The notes below the pieces were generated by a model. That model was not told the origin of the DNA. It saw only the letters and a list, made by a program, of their open reading frames with translations, and searched no databases. Source: Hamiltosporidium magnivora (lineage: Eukaryota > Microsporidia > Dubosqiidae). From it: a stretch of 11,271 nt of DNA. Both the position numbers and the translations under genes were made by a program. The stretch lies in assembly GCA_004325065.1 (NCBI GenBank), contig PITI01000522.1:1-11271 (forward strand), written 5' to 3'. Shown piece by piece: positions 1 through 8,254 of this stretch; the first letter of the stretch is position 1, and every line of letters begins with the position of its first letter.

Positions 1-790
1 TATCCGTGCCACTGCCGTTATCGTCATCGGCACATATGAATCAGCATACTCACCGATAATTCGATTAATAAGGTCCAAAAATTTACTGAAACCCAGCTAC
101 TTGGAAGCTTTCGAGTTCGGACCACCTCTTTTCCAATTTCATTCTCCGAGATTTCTTTGATTTTACTCAAAAATTTATATTTCAAGTTTATGTACTCCGT
201 GGTGTCAGTCAGGGTGCATGGATCAGTGAGACAAGTGGCGATTCTACGTCGCTCTTCATTCTCTTCTTGCCTTATTTCCTTTTCTGCCTCATTTTGTGCG
301 AGTTTTTTAAACGCATTGATATCTTATGTGTAGCTAAATTTCTCATTATATTACCTCATAGTAGCGGGCCAGCCATTTCTGGGTATTCTCTCAAACCTCT
401 TTTGCACTGCTAGAATAGCAGATCTAGGCCATTCCTGCTCTACGACTGTGACAGAGTCGAGTATTGAAAGCAATACCATCAGTCGATTCCCTTATAGAAT
501 GGTATCTGTATTGAAGTTTTTCATACCGTTGGCTGGTCCAAAAGCAGTGGCATCGGTACCAGAAGACGAGGGTATGGTGTTAACCAAGCAGACGGACTAA
601 GCTGGCAATTACGGCTTGGTTGTTGGTGGGTGGTGTCATGGAAGGTCGGTGGAGGTTGAGGTCTCTCGGATAACATTGCTACATCTACAACATACATAAA
701 ATTCTCTCCTGCGGTGTTCTTCAAGTTGTTTACAGCCTTTATTTTTTCATTTCTTATATTTTCGCTGTCTACTTTTTTCCTTCTACCCAT
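1..790 (-). pseudogene. decayed protein gene, probably mobile-element derived; runs off the left edge
   Basis: I do not recognise the family. A likely start (MGRRKK) lies at 788-790. The frame is open down to about 650, with a proline-rich patch (RPQPPPTF). It must then shift once between about 650 and 580. From 581 one frame runs to about 105 interrupted only by TAA codons at 492-494, 351-353 and 324-326. A second shift near 88-104 leads into a clean frame to base 1 (ending DSYVPMTITAVARI). The readable parts include WPRSAILAVQKRFERI, a charged helical stretch (AEKEIRQEENEERRR) and TLTDTTEYINLKYKFLSK. The joined fragments cover some 260 codons with few stops, which chance does not explain. 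G+C is far above the surrounding DNA and drops sharply at the start codon, which suggests an inserted element or transferred gene. A retroelement ORF is my best guess; a host multigene family is possible. Confidence 0.6.
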
Positions 791-1793
791 GAATTTTTTT
801 TTAAAAAATATTTCAAAACTATCTATAATTTTTTTTATTAACTTTTCACAAAAATGCAAAACTTAATAAAATCTTACAATTTATACATTGCTTAGATCAA
901 AAGAATAGGCTTTTATAATTTTTAAACCAATAGTACATTTATTCTTGCTAGTATTTTTTTTATAATTATTCTTTGTTTTTTCTTCTTAAATTTATGTTCA
1001 TCATCGTTTAACCAAAAACCTCAATTTCAATTCATTATTTTCGAAAATAATTTTGTAAACTTTACTTTATAAAATTTGTAATTGAACTATATAATAGTTA
1101 CAGAAAAATTAATGTTTACATATTTGTAGTAATGACTTAAAATATTTCAGTTTTTTGTATTTTTTTCGAAACAAAAAAGGTAGAATATTTACAGTAATGA
1201 TAACTATCAATAAACATTTATTACTTAGTTAAAGCCTAGGGCTAGTTCCATATTAGTATCAAATATGGTTTAGATATACGTTTTAAAAAATTAATTTATG
1301 ATTTTCCAAAACTTTAATATTTACATCAAACCAATATGATTCACACCAAAAAATTTATATTTTAGGAATAAATTAAAGTTAAAAAATTTATTTTAAATAT
1401 TCATAATTATTGAAGAAAAATAATTTGTAGTACAAAAAAACTTTTAAATTAATTGATTTTTTTTACACATAATAAGATCCAATAAGAACAGGCAATAACA
1501 TATCAGTTTCCCTAACTATATGTCTCTATCGTTTTATCTAAAATCATCATATGCTTATCCTGAATTTATACTTTAAAATTTTTTTCATAAAACACAAACT
1601 TAGATATTTTTATACTTTATCATAGATTAATTATTAATTAGAATTAAATATCTTAAGAATTTTACAAGTCAACTTTAAATTAATTGCAATAAATAGTTCG
1701 ACTTATAAAAAATATAGATAGACGTGTAAATTTGTTTTTTAATGGTTGATCAGTATATCTTGATAATTTCTTATTTTGTAAGAACAGCGATTT
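791..1793. other. AT-rich gene-free stretch
   Basis: About 80% A+T with stops dense in all frames and many A or T runs. I see no coding relic, RNA gene or sizeable repeat. The GC-rich island ends abruptly at its left boundary. Confidence 0.6.
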
Positions 1794-2036
1794 ATGACAA
1801 ATTATTCCAAAAAGGATAATTTAAAAATGGTTTTAGCACGAAATATGCACTACATATATCATCCTTTCCCTGGTGCGACATTTCAACGATCCTTAAAAAA
1901 CGAAGCAGGTTTAACAAATGAAAATGATCCTAATATAAATTATCAAATAAATTCAACGGAAGGAGAGAATTTAGATACAAAAACAAAAAATATTGCGAAT
2001 AGATGGAATTTAGAATATAAAGGGATTACCACCTAG
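1794..2036 (+). CDS. hypothetical 80-residue open frame, possibly a broken gene
   Basis: Unrecognised. The frame encodes a hydrophilic, asparagine- and lysine-rich protein with no signal peptide or membrane segment. An aromatic patch lies near residues 19-27 (HYIYHPFPG), followed by an acidic/asparagine stretch. It ends KGITT at TAG 2034-2036. In the +1 frame just before the stop the reading continues as LPPSLRKGKQIN, then TAA, then QDTENKFNRDTNIDLRLP, so a frameshift may have truncated a longer gene. Eighty codons without a stop is uncommon but not impossible in such AT-rich DNA, and purine-starting codons (AAT, GAA, ACA) are frequent as in real genes. It lies isolated, on the strand opposite to the two good genes. 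A decayed gene is as likely as a functional one. Confidence 0.35.
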   Translation: MTNYSKKDNLKMVLARNMHYIYHPFPGATFQRSLKNEAGLTNENDPNINYQINSTEGENLDTKTKNIANRWNLEYKGITT

Positions 2037-2644
2037 TTTGCGAAAAGGAAAGCAAATAAATTAACAAGATACCGAAAATAAATTTAATAGAGATACAAAT
2101 ATCGATTTAAGGTTACCGTGTTAAAAATATCAATATCTTTTAATGGCCAAGCTGATTGTTTCTCCAATAAACTATAAACTGTTACCAAAATATTAATGGA
2201 TAAATATATGTACTTTGTGTAGAAATCTATAATGTCGGCGCAACTATAAAAAGTCTACAAATAAATAATGTTGAGTATTTTCTTTTTCCACGTTTAACAT
2301 ATCCTATTTGTTGAATTAACATTCGAAATGGTTTGAACTAGCAAATATTTTTTTTGTCTATTGTCTTTTTATATAAAAATTTGAAATAAAGAAACAGAAC
2401 TTTGGTACTTTTCTGTTGAAAAGTGAATATAATCATTTTTTTTGAATGTTTCGAGCAGAAATCAAAAAAATAACTTTGTAACGCTGATTAAAAAATTTTC
2501 AGATGAATTATTTTTAATTAAACCGATTTAAGTGTAAATATATGACTTTGAAGTCCATTTTATTTTAAAAACTTTGGTCTTTTTAATTATTTGAAATGAT
2601 TTGATATTATTCAACCTCTTTGTTCAAGAAATAACTCACTATTA
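2037..2644. other. AT-rich gene-free stretch
   Basis: Apart from the possible frameshifted tail of the preceding open frame (to about 2123), I see no coding signal, RNA gene or repeat. Confidence 0.5.
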
Positions 2645-2851
2645 TTTATAGCAAAATATGCATTTTATTATACAAAAAAAGGTTAACTGACCAACAATCA
2701 GTAAAAATAATAAAATATTTTTTGATCTATTATTGAGTAGATTCTCATGCTTTTCGTATGATCGATTTTGACAGAAATAACGCTTAACCAATCTGTCATT
2801 GTTCTCATGCCAATATCTGCATTCTTTAACAATTATACAATTTATATTAAA
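2645..2851 (-). pseudogene. possible decayed coding fragment with Cys/His motif
   Basis: A 69-codon minus-strand frame lies between TAG (2852-2854) and TAA (2642-2644), with no ATG at its upstream end. Its first half reads KECRYWHENNDRLVKRYFCQ, which resembles a zinc-ribbon pattern (CxxC, charged spacer, YxCxxC) in which the second cysteine of each pair has been lost. The second half is hydrophobic and low-complexity and may be noise. Several frames of this length are expected by chance at this base composition, so the support comes from the residue pattern and from the relic just upstream on the same strand (2920-3096). A transposase-type zinc ribbon is only a suggestion. Confidence 0.22.
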
Positions 2852-2919
2852 CTAGTGGATAAGAATCTATCTTGTAAAAAATTATTCCAAAAATTTTATT
2901 CGGAAAACCTAATATATTA

Positions 2920-3096
2920 GTGTGGTAAATTTAGGATAGAAGCTCGCCGACTTCTTTGTAGTTTAACCCCTAGAAAAAGCTTTTTTCTTTGAAAATATCG
3001 TGCGCACAAAGTGTCCACGTTTTTAGCTTTTTTTAGAGAACACGGCTCTTTTATTTTACCCGAAGTTCGTGAAGACACACGAAGATTATATGTACT
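2920..3096 (-). pseudogene. decayed coding fragment, basic protein
   Basis: Fifty-nine codons without a stop, between TGA (3097-3099) and TAA (2917-2919), no start codon. The reading is rich in Lys/Arg (for example RTSGKIKEPCSLKKAKNV and LCARYFQRKKLFLG). By hand count G+C is about 44%, 46% and 24% at codon positions 1, 2 and 3, the low third position expected of a coding frame in an AT-rich genome. Another minus frame overlaps its upstream end (reading KYGRNKDTVHGSVKFEVH), so the original gene may have carried a frameshift near 3090. The family is not recognised. The segment is visibly less AT-rich than its surroundings, which fits an eroding insertion. Confidence 0.35.
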
Positions 3097-3610
3097 TCAA
3101 ATTTAACACTGCCATGAACTGTATCTTTATTACGCCCATATTTAACACATATTTTTAAATATAAAAAAAACTTTAAGATTTGTCTCACTAATTTCTTATT
3201 TTTTTTTTCAATACATTTATCTTGATCAATAAATTCTCTAAAAACAGCTAAATTTTTAATACTTATACAGTTTTAAAACAAATAATATTTTTACCGCATT
3301 GATAAATCACAAGCTTGTTTAAAACTATAATTAAAAGATATTTAATAAACATAAACGGAAATAAGCCCATTATATTGATTTAGTATTTATTTTATAGTTT
3401 TTTGAAAATAATGTACTAGGATACGTAAATTCTAGCATCGCATCACAATTTACTTAAGAATGAATAAAAACCAAAATAATGTGTTTATATCCAATAAAGA
3501 ATTGTGAGAATTATTTATCATAGACAGTAATTCATTTTTATTAGAACTTACAAGATTTGATTTAGAAAGTAGTATTCTAATACATATATTTTTTCTTTAA
3601 ATTTAAAAAC

Positions 3611-3845
3611 TTACTTATCATTCAATTCCTCCTTTAGGTTTCGGTGTGGAGGATGAACAACTGAGAGTTTTCCAATTGCATCTTTTAATCTGGTGTAACT
3701 CGAAATTATAGGGAATGGCCTATAGATCCGATGTGGTTAATATCCTACCAACATTTCAACAATGATTTCACATCGATTTCACATATTCATTGCTAACGAG
3801 ATAGTTTTCAATCAGGTTTTCCTCTCTCCACCCCTATTTTAAAAC
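3611..3845 (-). pseudogene. decayed coding relic containing dispersed repeat copy A
   Basis: Two parts on the minus strand. Upstream, 3771-3833 is open and contains SNEYVK; further upstream it is blocked by TAG 3834-3836, and it ends at TGA 3768-3770. In a second frame, 3614-3736 is open for 41 codons down to TAA 3611-3613, reading IYRPFPIISSYTRLKDAIGK and ending NLKEELNDK. That tail has low G+C at codon position 3 (about 31% by hand) against about 49% at position 1, as coding DNA would. The block 3730-3845 has a diverged copy at 7970-8085. I do not recognise the protein. A mobile-element relic is the likeliest explanation because the sequence is repeated, broken and less AT-rich than its flanks. 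Confidence 0.4.
3730..3845 (-). repeat. dispersed repeat, copy A
   Basis: Shares with copy B (7970-8085) an identical 10-mer GATGTGGTTA (3730-3739) and an identical 16-mer ACATATTCATTGCTAA (3781-3796), 51 bases apart in both copies. Hand alignment of the 67-base core gives about 75% identity with a few single-base gaps, fading beyond it. Both copies have the same orientation. Confidence 0.7.
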
Positions 3846-3969
3846 TACCCAGTGGAATATTAAAAAACGAATTTTTTTCGAAGCATTCATATTTTCCTAG
3901 GAATAATGCCTAATGTCGTAAACCGAATGAGAAATTATAGAAAATTTATATGCCATAAAAGGTTAATAA

Positions 3970-3986
3970 GCGCTATTCAATAGCGC
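3970..3986. repeat. short perfect hairpin
   Basis: GCGCTAT-TCA-ATAGCGC is a 7-base perfect inverted repeat with a 3-base loop, conspicuous for its GC content in AT-rich DNA. No gene end or promoter is visible beside it, so no role is assigned. Confidence 0.45.
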
Positions 3987-4166
3987 CTCGCTGAAGCCAC
4001 AATTCATTTAGTATACTTTGGCTCTGCATTCTATTATTTAGCAAACAACTAGCGATTAAACAAGAATGAACGAAAAAAAAATTTGACTAATTGAAACTTG
4101 TTAAGGCTAGAACTAAAACGAATTTGAACTCTCTGAAGTAAAAAGCGTTTAGGAAACAATACTATT

Positions 4167-4185
4167 AGAATTGTTTTTATCCATT
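4167..4185 (+). repeat. 19-base word shared with 10575-10593
   Basis: AGAATTGTTTTTATCCATT occurs exactly at both places in the same orientation; the flanks differ at once. An exact 19-mer is slightly unexpected by chance in 11 kb of this composition. It may be a remnant of a dispersed repeat. Confidence 0.35.
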
Positions 4186-4350
4186 GAGAATTCCCACAGG
4201 AATGCATTTCAAAATCGCTGTCAATTAATATAAGTGACCAAATAACTCATAGCAGTATCAATATTGACTATAATACGTTCTCGATTATTCTAAGTGATCA
4301 TAAACCCTAAAATACATTGTTTTATTTGCCAATATTGATATTTGATCAAA

Positions 4351-4406
4351 TACAAAAACAAGAGAATATTATATTAAGTACAAAAACGAGAAAATTTTAC
4401 ATTCAG
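4351..4406 (+). repeat. imperfect tandem duplication, two 28-base units
   Basis: Units 4351-4378 and 4379-4406 both begin TACAAAAAC and match at 22 of 28 positions by direct comparison. An old local duplication. Confidence 0.55.
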
Positions 4407-4488
4407 CCAAAAATATCAGCCCCAAGTGGTTATATTTTTTAGAGCAGCTTCTTTTTGGTGACATTTCGAAGGGAATAGTCTTTTTTAT

Positions 4489-4623
4489 TTACGGCAGTTG
4501 TATTTGTCTTATGTGCATTTCTATTGAGTTCATATCGACTAATACCCTAGTGTGGCCTTGTATGGCAATCTTGCACATTCCTCTAATAAAATCAAAGACC
4601 GAGGAATTTTTTAAGCAAAAGTA
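4489..4623 (-). pseudogene. possible decayed fragment, aspartic-protease-like
   Basis: A minus-strand frame of 44 codons ends at TAA 4489-4491. Its centre (4510-4581) reads RGMCKIAIQGHTRVLVDMNS, then IEMHIR. The order of a C-I-A-I strand, a turn with GHTR and then LVDxxS resembles the active-site entry of retrotransposon aspartic proteases, whose signature is hydrophobic-hydrophobic-D-[ST]-G. Here the residues after the aspartate are M and N, so if related it is inactive. The fragment is too short to prove the family and chance similarity remains likely. It agrees in strand with the other relics of the region. Confidence 0.2.
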
Positions 4624-7534
4624 AACGTTTCAGTTTATATTCTAAATTTGTTTTTAGCAAAATTTAATTCTAGATTACATGTTTCATATCTAATTTATGA
4701 AGATTTTAATCTGGTATTGAAGAGGCAGATTCTGTGGATGCTTATATCAGTACGAGTTTTGTCAAGATCTGGGTGTAAGTTTTTAACGGGTCACTCTTCC
4801 TAGCTTCAGTTAATTCTTAATTTTATATTCGGAACCTTTTTTCAAGTTTTTTGTTTTTATCGCGCAAATAATCTTAATTTTGATGTTTCTGTGTATATTA
4901 CTGTTCTGAATCGGAGCCTCTGGTGTAATATCATACCAGAATAGCATATTTTTCGTAACATGCGATTTAGAAAAGATGGCTATAACATTTAATAGTCTTG
5001 CTTTTACGAAAATCGGAATTTAGTATAATGTTAAGGCTAAGTATTAAAAATGGATATCAAATGAAAATAATTACTTCCCGTTATGTTGATTTGCTTTTAA
5101 ATGAATTAGAACATTCTTCAAGGCAACTTCATTTACAGTTATTAAATCGAATATCCTTGTTTTAATCTAAGTCCTCTTCAAAATTTATATTAGGCAGAAG
5201 ATCTGCTAATCAGAAAACCTTATAGAATAACTTTTATCTTTGTTCTCAATATGTCTCATACAGAGTAAAGTTTTTGCCTAGCAGCGACCATCTTTTTTCA
5301 TAATCTAAACAAAACTTAAGCCTTTTGAACATTTTTTTCTGCTATTATCTTCCTGGTACTAAAAGGTATTTTTTTCAAACTATTAATTTGTAGTCTACAG
5401 AGATATGACATTGAGAGTTATCGCACTTCCTATATACCCTCTTTAACTCGGGCTCCTTGTATAATAGTTTTTTAGTAGCATTTTCAGAAAATTTTTTGTC
5501 ACTATTACTCTGTAAGATAGTATCCAGGCCGAAAATGGTAAAAAAAATTAGAAACCAAATCAGCTATTTCTTCCTTTCTTTACTTTTCAGAAGCTAAAAA
5601 ATGAATGATTTTGATTTATGATCTCTTATGTAAGTATAGATTTATATGAATCATAAATTTGTGATTGCATATCGATTAAATCGACTCGCCCCAAGAATTT
5701 ATGTTTTTACCAATTAAAGATGTTGCAGACAATCTTTTTTTGGTAGTATATGTTTTTTTCTCACAGGATACATAAATTTAGATAGGTTCCTATCATTTTT
5801 CTTGTGATGTTTTTACATTCGGAATTATTTTCCTTACATATAAGATTTCAACTACGGCGACCAAATGCAATATATGCACTATATTAAATTTGAAATAACT
5901 CTTATCGATCCACAAAAATAAAACCTAATTTTCTCTTAACCTCTCTCGAAGAGAACAATTAACTTTTCCTTCTTTTCTATATTTATCATATCAAACTTAC
6001 TTAAATCCTAATAAATTTTTTCCTAATAACTTGCTTTTAAATGCTTTAACTTTTATATTAACTTAATATGTTTTTTTTGTGAGAATTTTTGTATTCCAAT
6101 CTTTGATAAGCAATATTCATTCAGCCATTCGGCAAAACGATGCTTCATATCATTAAAATCCATAAAAATCTGTTTCGATATTTTATTTTTTTGTATTATG
6201 ACTTATTCATAATAAAGAAAAAACTGAATACAATCGTTAACGCTCCGAAATAAAAAAAACTGCAGAGTTAGAAGCTGAGAGTGAAGTCCGATTTTCCAGC
6301 AAGATTCACACTTGACACAAACTGTTAAATTTCTCTCAATTTATAAAAACGAGTATAAATTGTAGATGTATCAATAGTGGCTCTAGTAGTTTAATAAATT
6401 AATATTTATTCTAAAAAAACTCTTTAAATTGCTGTAGAATATATACTAAAGGAATAGTATTCTAAAAAAAATGAGCCTTTTTTTTATTAAAATACGATTA
6501 AATTTGAAACTAAACTTAAAAGGCAGCTAGGAAAGGAATGGATCGAGGGAAAAATCGCTATTTAAGAACAAGATATATTTTTCTTGATACATATACTAGA
6601 AAATAATGCATTTCGGAAAAAATACAATAATATAAGTCGATATTATCTATAGAACGACTAAAAAGGTTTCTAAATCAAATACAAATATAAAAGATAAAAA
6701 CCGCCAAAAAAATATAAAGTGAAAGAAAGACAACAAACCAAAATTATTTTTTTAATCAGATACGAAATAATTTTATATTATATATCCTGGCTTTTGATGT
6801 AATAAATAGTTTGTTTATAAATAATGTTTATAACAGTTTAACATTTAAATAGTTCAATTTATGACTTTTAACAAACCTAGAAGCATGCTGATTTCAATTA
6901 TTTCTAAAATACTTCTGCACAACTATTCATAAGTTTAAAATTATTTTAAAATATTTGGTGTGTTTTTTTTTGGCAGCATGTTAGCCTATAGCTAGCTAAG
7001 AAAGAAATTGGTAGATTTCAAACGAAATTCTGAAATCATTCATTAAAAGTATACGATATGTTTTTAATTTAAGATACTCCGCTTAGAAATTCTATTAAAT
7101 CTATTCAATAATATCGAATATCAATCTACTTATAATTATGAATCAGATTTTATTATAAACTTCGTTTTTAGGAAAGGATTATAGTATAAAATAATGCTGC
7201 GCCAAATTCAAGCATCGAACGATGAATTCTTTTTTATAGATTTATATTTTTTTTAAAAACTAAACAAAATTTTCAGCTGGAAATATTGGAATCATATTGT
7301 TCCAATTCAATTTTAATTTTACCAAATAACAGATCTATATGATTAAATAGATTTAAATCTAGTAATTTTTACTTAATTAATATCACATTATTTTAAAAAA
7401 GCGGAATATATTTTTGCTTGAAAAATATTACCGCAGTTCGAGCTTTAACATAGATAACTGCACCGTTCTCTTCAATTGTATACTCTACAATATATACCAA
7501 GGTTTTTCATACAAAAAATATTTAAAATTCATCA
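4624..7534. other. long gene-free stretch
   Basis: About 2.9 kb without an intact gene. Short open stretches occur on both strands (for example a 48-codon plus frame ending near 5472, and a plus frame from 6241 with a single TGA at 6313-6315), but none has a start, length and composition I can defend. A small inverted repeat lies at 4919-4940 (TCTGGT/ACCAGA). No tRNA-like or rRNA-like sequence was found. Confidence 0.45.
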
Positions 7535-7801
7535 ATGAGCAGAGAAGTTGCCCTTATTTACATATCCGTTGAATGATATGTGATCTCAAGTCAAAACTAC
7601 TATAAGTTACCCCAAGACCAGCAGCATTCCAAATTAATCTATATTTTTCTAACAAATTAGAGTTTCTTTTATGACAAATCAGGTGTCCTAAAGGGATATA
7701 TCTAGATGCTGCGATGCTATACTAATATATATGACCGCCACTTAGCATTCTTGCATTTAAAATTTTTTCTTTTTGTATCTGTCAGGCGGAAAGTCCTCTA
7801 A
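7535..7801 (+). pseudogene. possible broken open frame
   Basis: From ATG 7535-7537 one plus-strand frame runs 88 codons to TAA 7799-7801 with three internal stops (TGA 7574-7576, TAG 7658-7660, TAG 7703-7705). About six to eight stops would be expected by chance at this composition. Readable pieces include MSREVALIYISVE and LPQDQQHSKLIYIFL. The family is not recognised. It ends against the tail of the minus-strand relic at 7798. This is weak support for a pseudogene. Confidence 0.18.
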
Positions 7802-8097
7802 CTATAGTAAGCAAGGTTAGACTTCAAAGCTTTTACATGGGAATTAAATTCAAACTCAAAATATTTAGGATCTAGTTGCATAGAAAATTTCGAATTAAAG
7901 ATGTAAAAAAACACCTTTTCGTAGACTTCCTCCACCCTATACAATTGCCAATATAACAATGGAGAATAAGATGTGGTTATCATTAATCAATATTTCAAGA
8001 TTGATTTTCCTATTCATTTTACATATTCATTGCTAAACAGATAATGTTTAGTGGCCGCACCCTCTGCTCTTATTACCTTAAACTTTAAATGGTAGCT
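7798..8097 (-). pseudogene. decayed coding relic containing dispersed repeat copy B
   Basis: One minus-strand frame is open for 27 codons (8017-8097), reading VIRAEGAATKHYLFSNEYVK, stops at TGA 8014-8016 and again at TGA 7987-7989, then is open for 61 codons from ATG 7981-7983 to 7798. The last part reads LYWQLYRVEEVYEKVFFYIF and later FEFEFNSHVKALKSNL. SNEYVK is shared with copy A, and TTS follows at a similar distance in a corresponding position; beyond that the two tails do not resemble each other. Isolated, the 61-codon frame would be weak. Placed behind the repeated block it is better read as the remains of a longer gene, probably of a mobile element. Confidence 0.35.
7970..8085 (-). repeat. 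dispersed repeat, copy B
   Basis: Partner of the block at 3730-3845. It carries the same 10-mer at 7970-7979 and the same 16-mer at 8021-8036 with the same 51-base offset, in the same orientation and about 4.2 kb away. Similarity continues faintly to the T/A-rich sequence near 8085. Confidence 0.7.
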
Positions 8098-8247
8098 TTA
8101 AGTAGAATAATTTAGATTTGTGTCGTTGAATTAAAACGAAACTAAGATCTAAATTATATATTTTACAAATAATTGAGATTTCTTAAGTTGAATATTTAAT
8201 CATATTTTTAAAGAAAATTATAAATTAAATTAAATTCAATGATACTG

Positions 8248-8253
8248 TTTATT
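8248..8253 (-). terminator. AATAAA polyadenylation-type signal for the Spc24-like gene
   Basis: On the minus strand AATAAA starts two bases after the TAA stop (8255-8257). A signal this close to the stop implies a very short 3' untranslated region, as is common in microsporidia. It is AT-rich and could arise by chance. Confidence 0.4.
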
Positions 8254-8254
8254 T

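Larger units (their letters stand above)
3846..4488. other. gene-free stretch with minor repeats
   Basis: No intact gene. A plus-strand frame from 3906 has only three stops in 73 codons and could be an old relic, but the evidence is weak. The stretch also carries a short hairpin (3970-3986), a 19-base word repeated at 10575-10593, and a two-unit imperfect tandem repeat (4351-4406). Confidence 0.4.

Noticed and set aside
521..787. Reading the minus-strand open frame 521-859 as an intact 112-residue gene
   Set aside because: After about 650 its translation turns into a leucine/proline-rich string unlike a protein core, while a different frame becomes coding-like. The open frame is part of the broken relic, and the first 23 residues upstream of MGRRKK are low-complexity.
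3906..4124. Plus-strand frame starting MPNVVNRMRNYRKFICHKRL with three internal stops
   Set aside because: It looks protein-like in places, but 73 codons with three stops is only modestly better than chance, and nothing else (repeat, homologue, codon-position bias) supports it.
4712..4776. Short coding-like stretches on both strands, with GTAAGT after the plus one suggesting a splice site
   Set aside because: Only 22-24 codons on either strand, with no codon-position G+C bias in my count. GTAAGT alone cannot define an intron and no exons could be joined.
4919..4940. TCTGGT/ACCAGA hairpin as a regulatory RNA or terminator
   Set aside because: A six-base stem with no gene end or T-run context; such stems are expected by chance.
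5270..5472. Plus-strand open frame of about 48 codons with a hydrophobic first half
   Set aside because: No ATG at its beginning, a length expected by chance in this composition, and hydrophobicity simply reflects T-rich DNA.
6241..6402. Plus frame reading RSEIKKTAELEAESEVRFSS with one stop
   Set aside because: The opening is charged and helix-like, but the open part is only 24 codons, without a start codon or second line of evidence.
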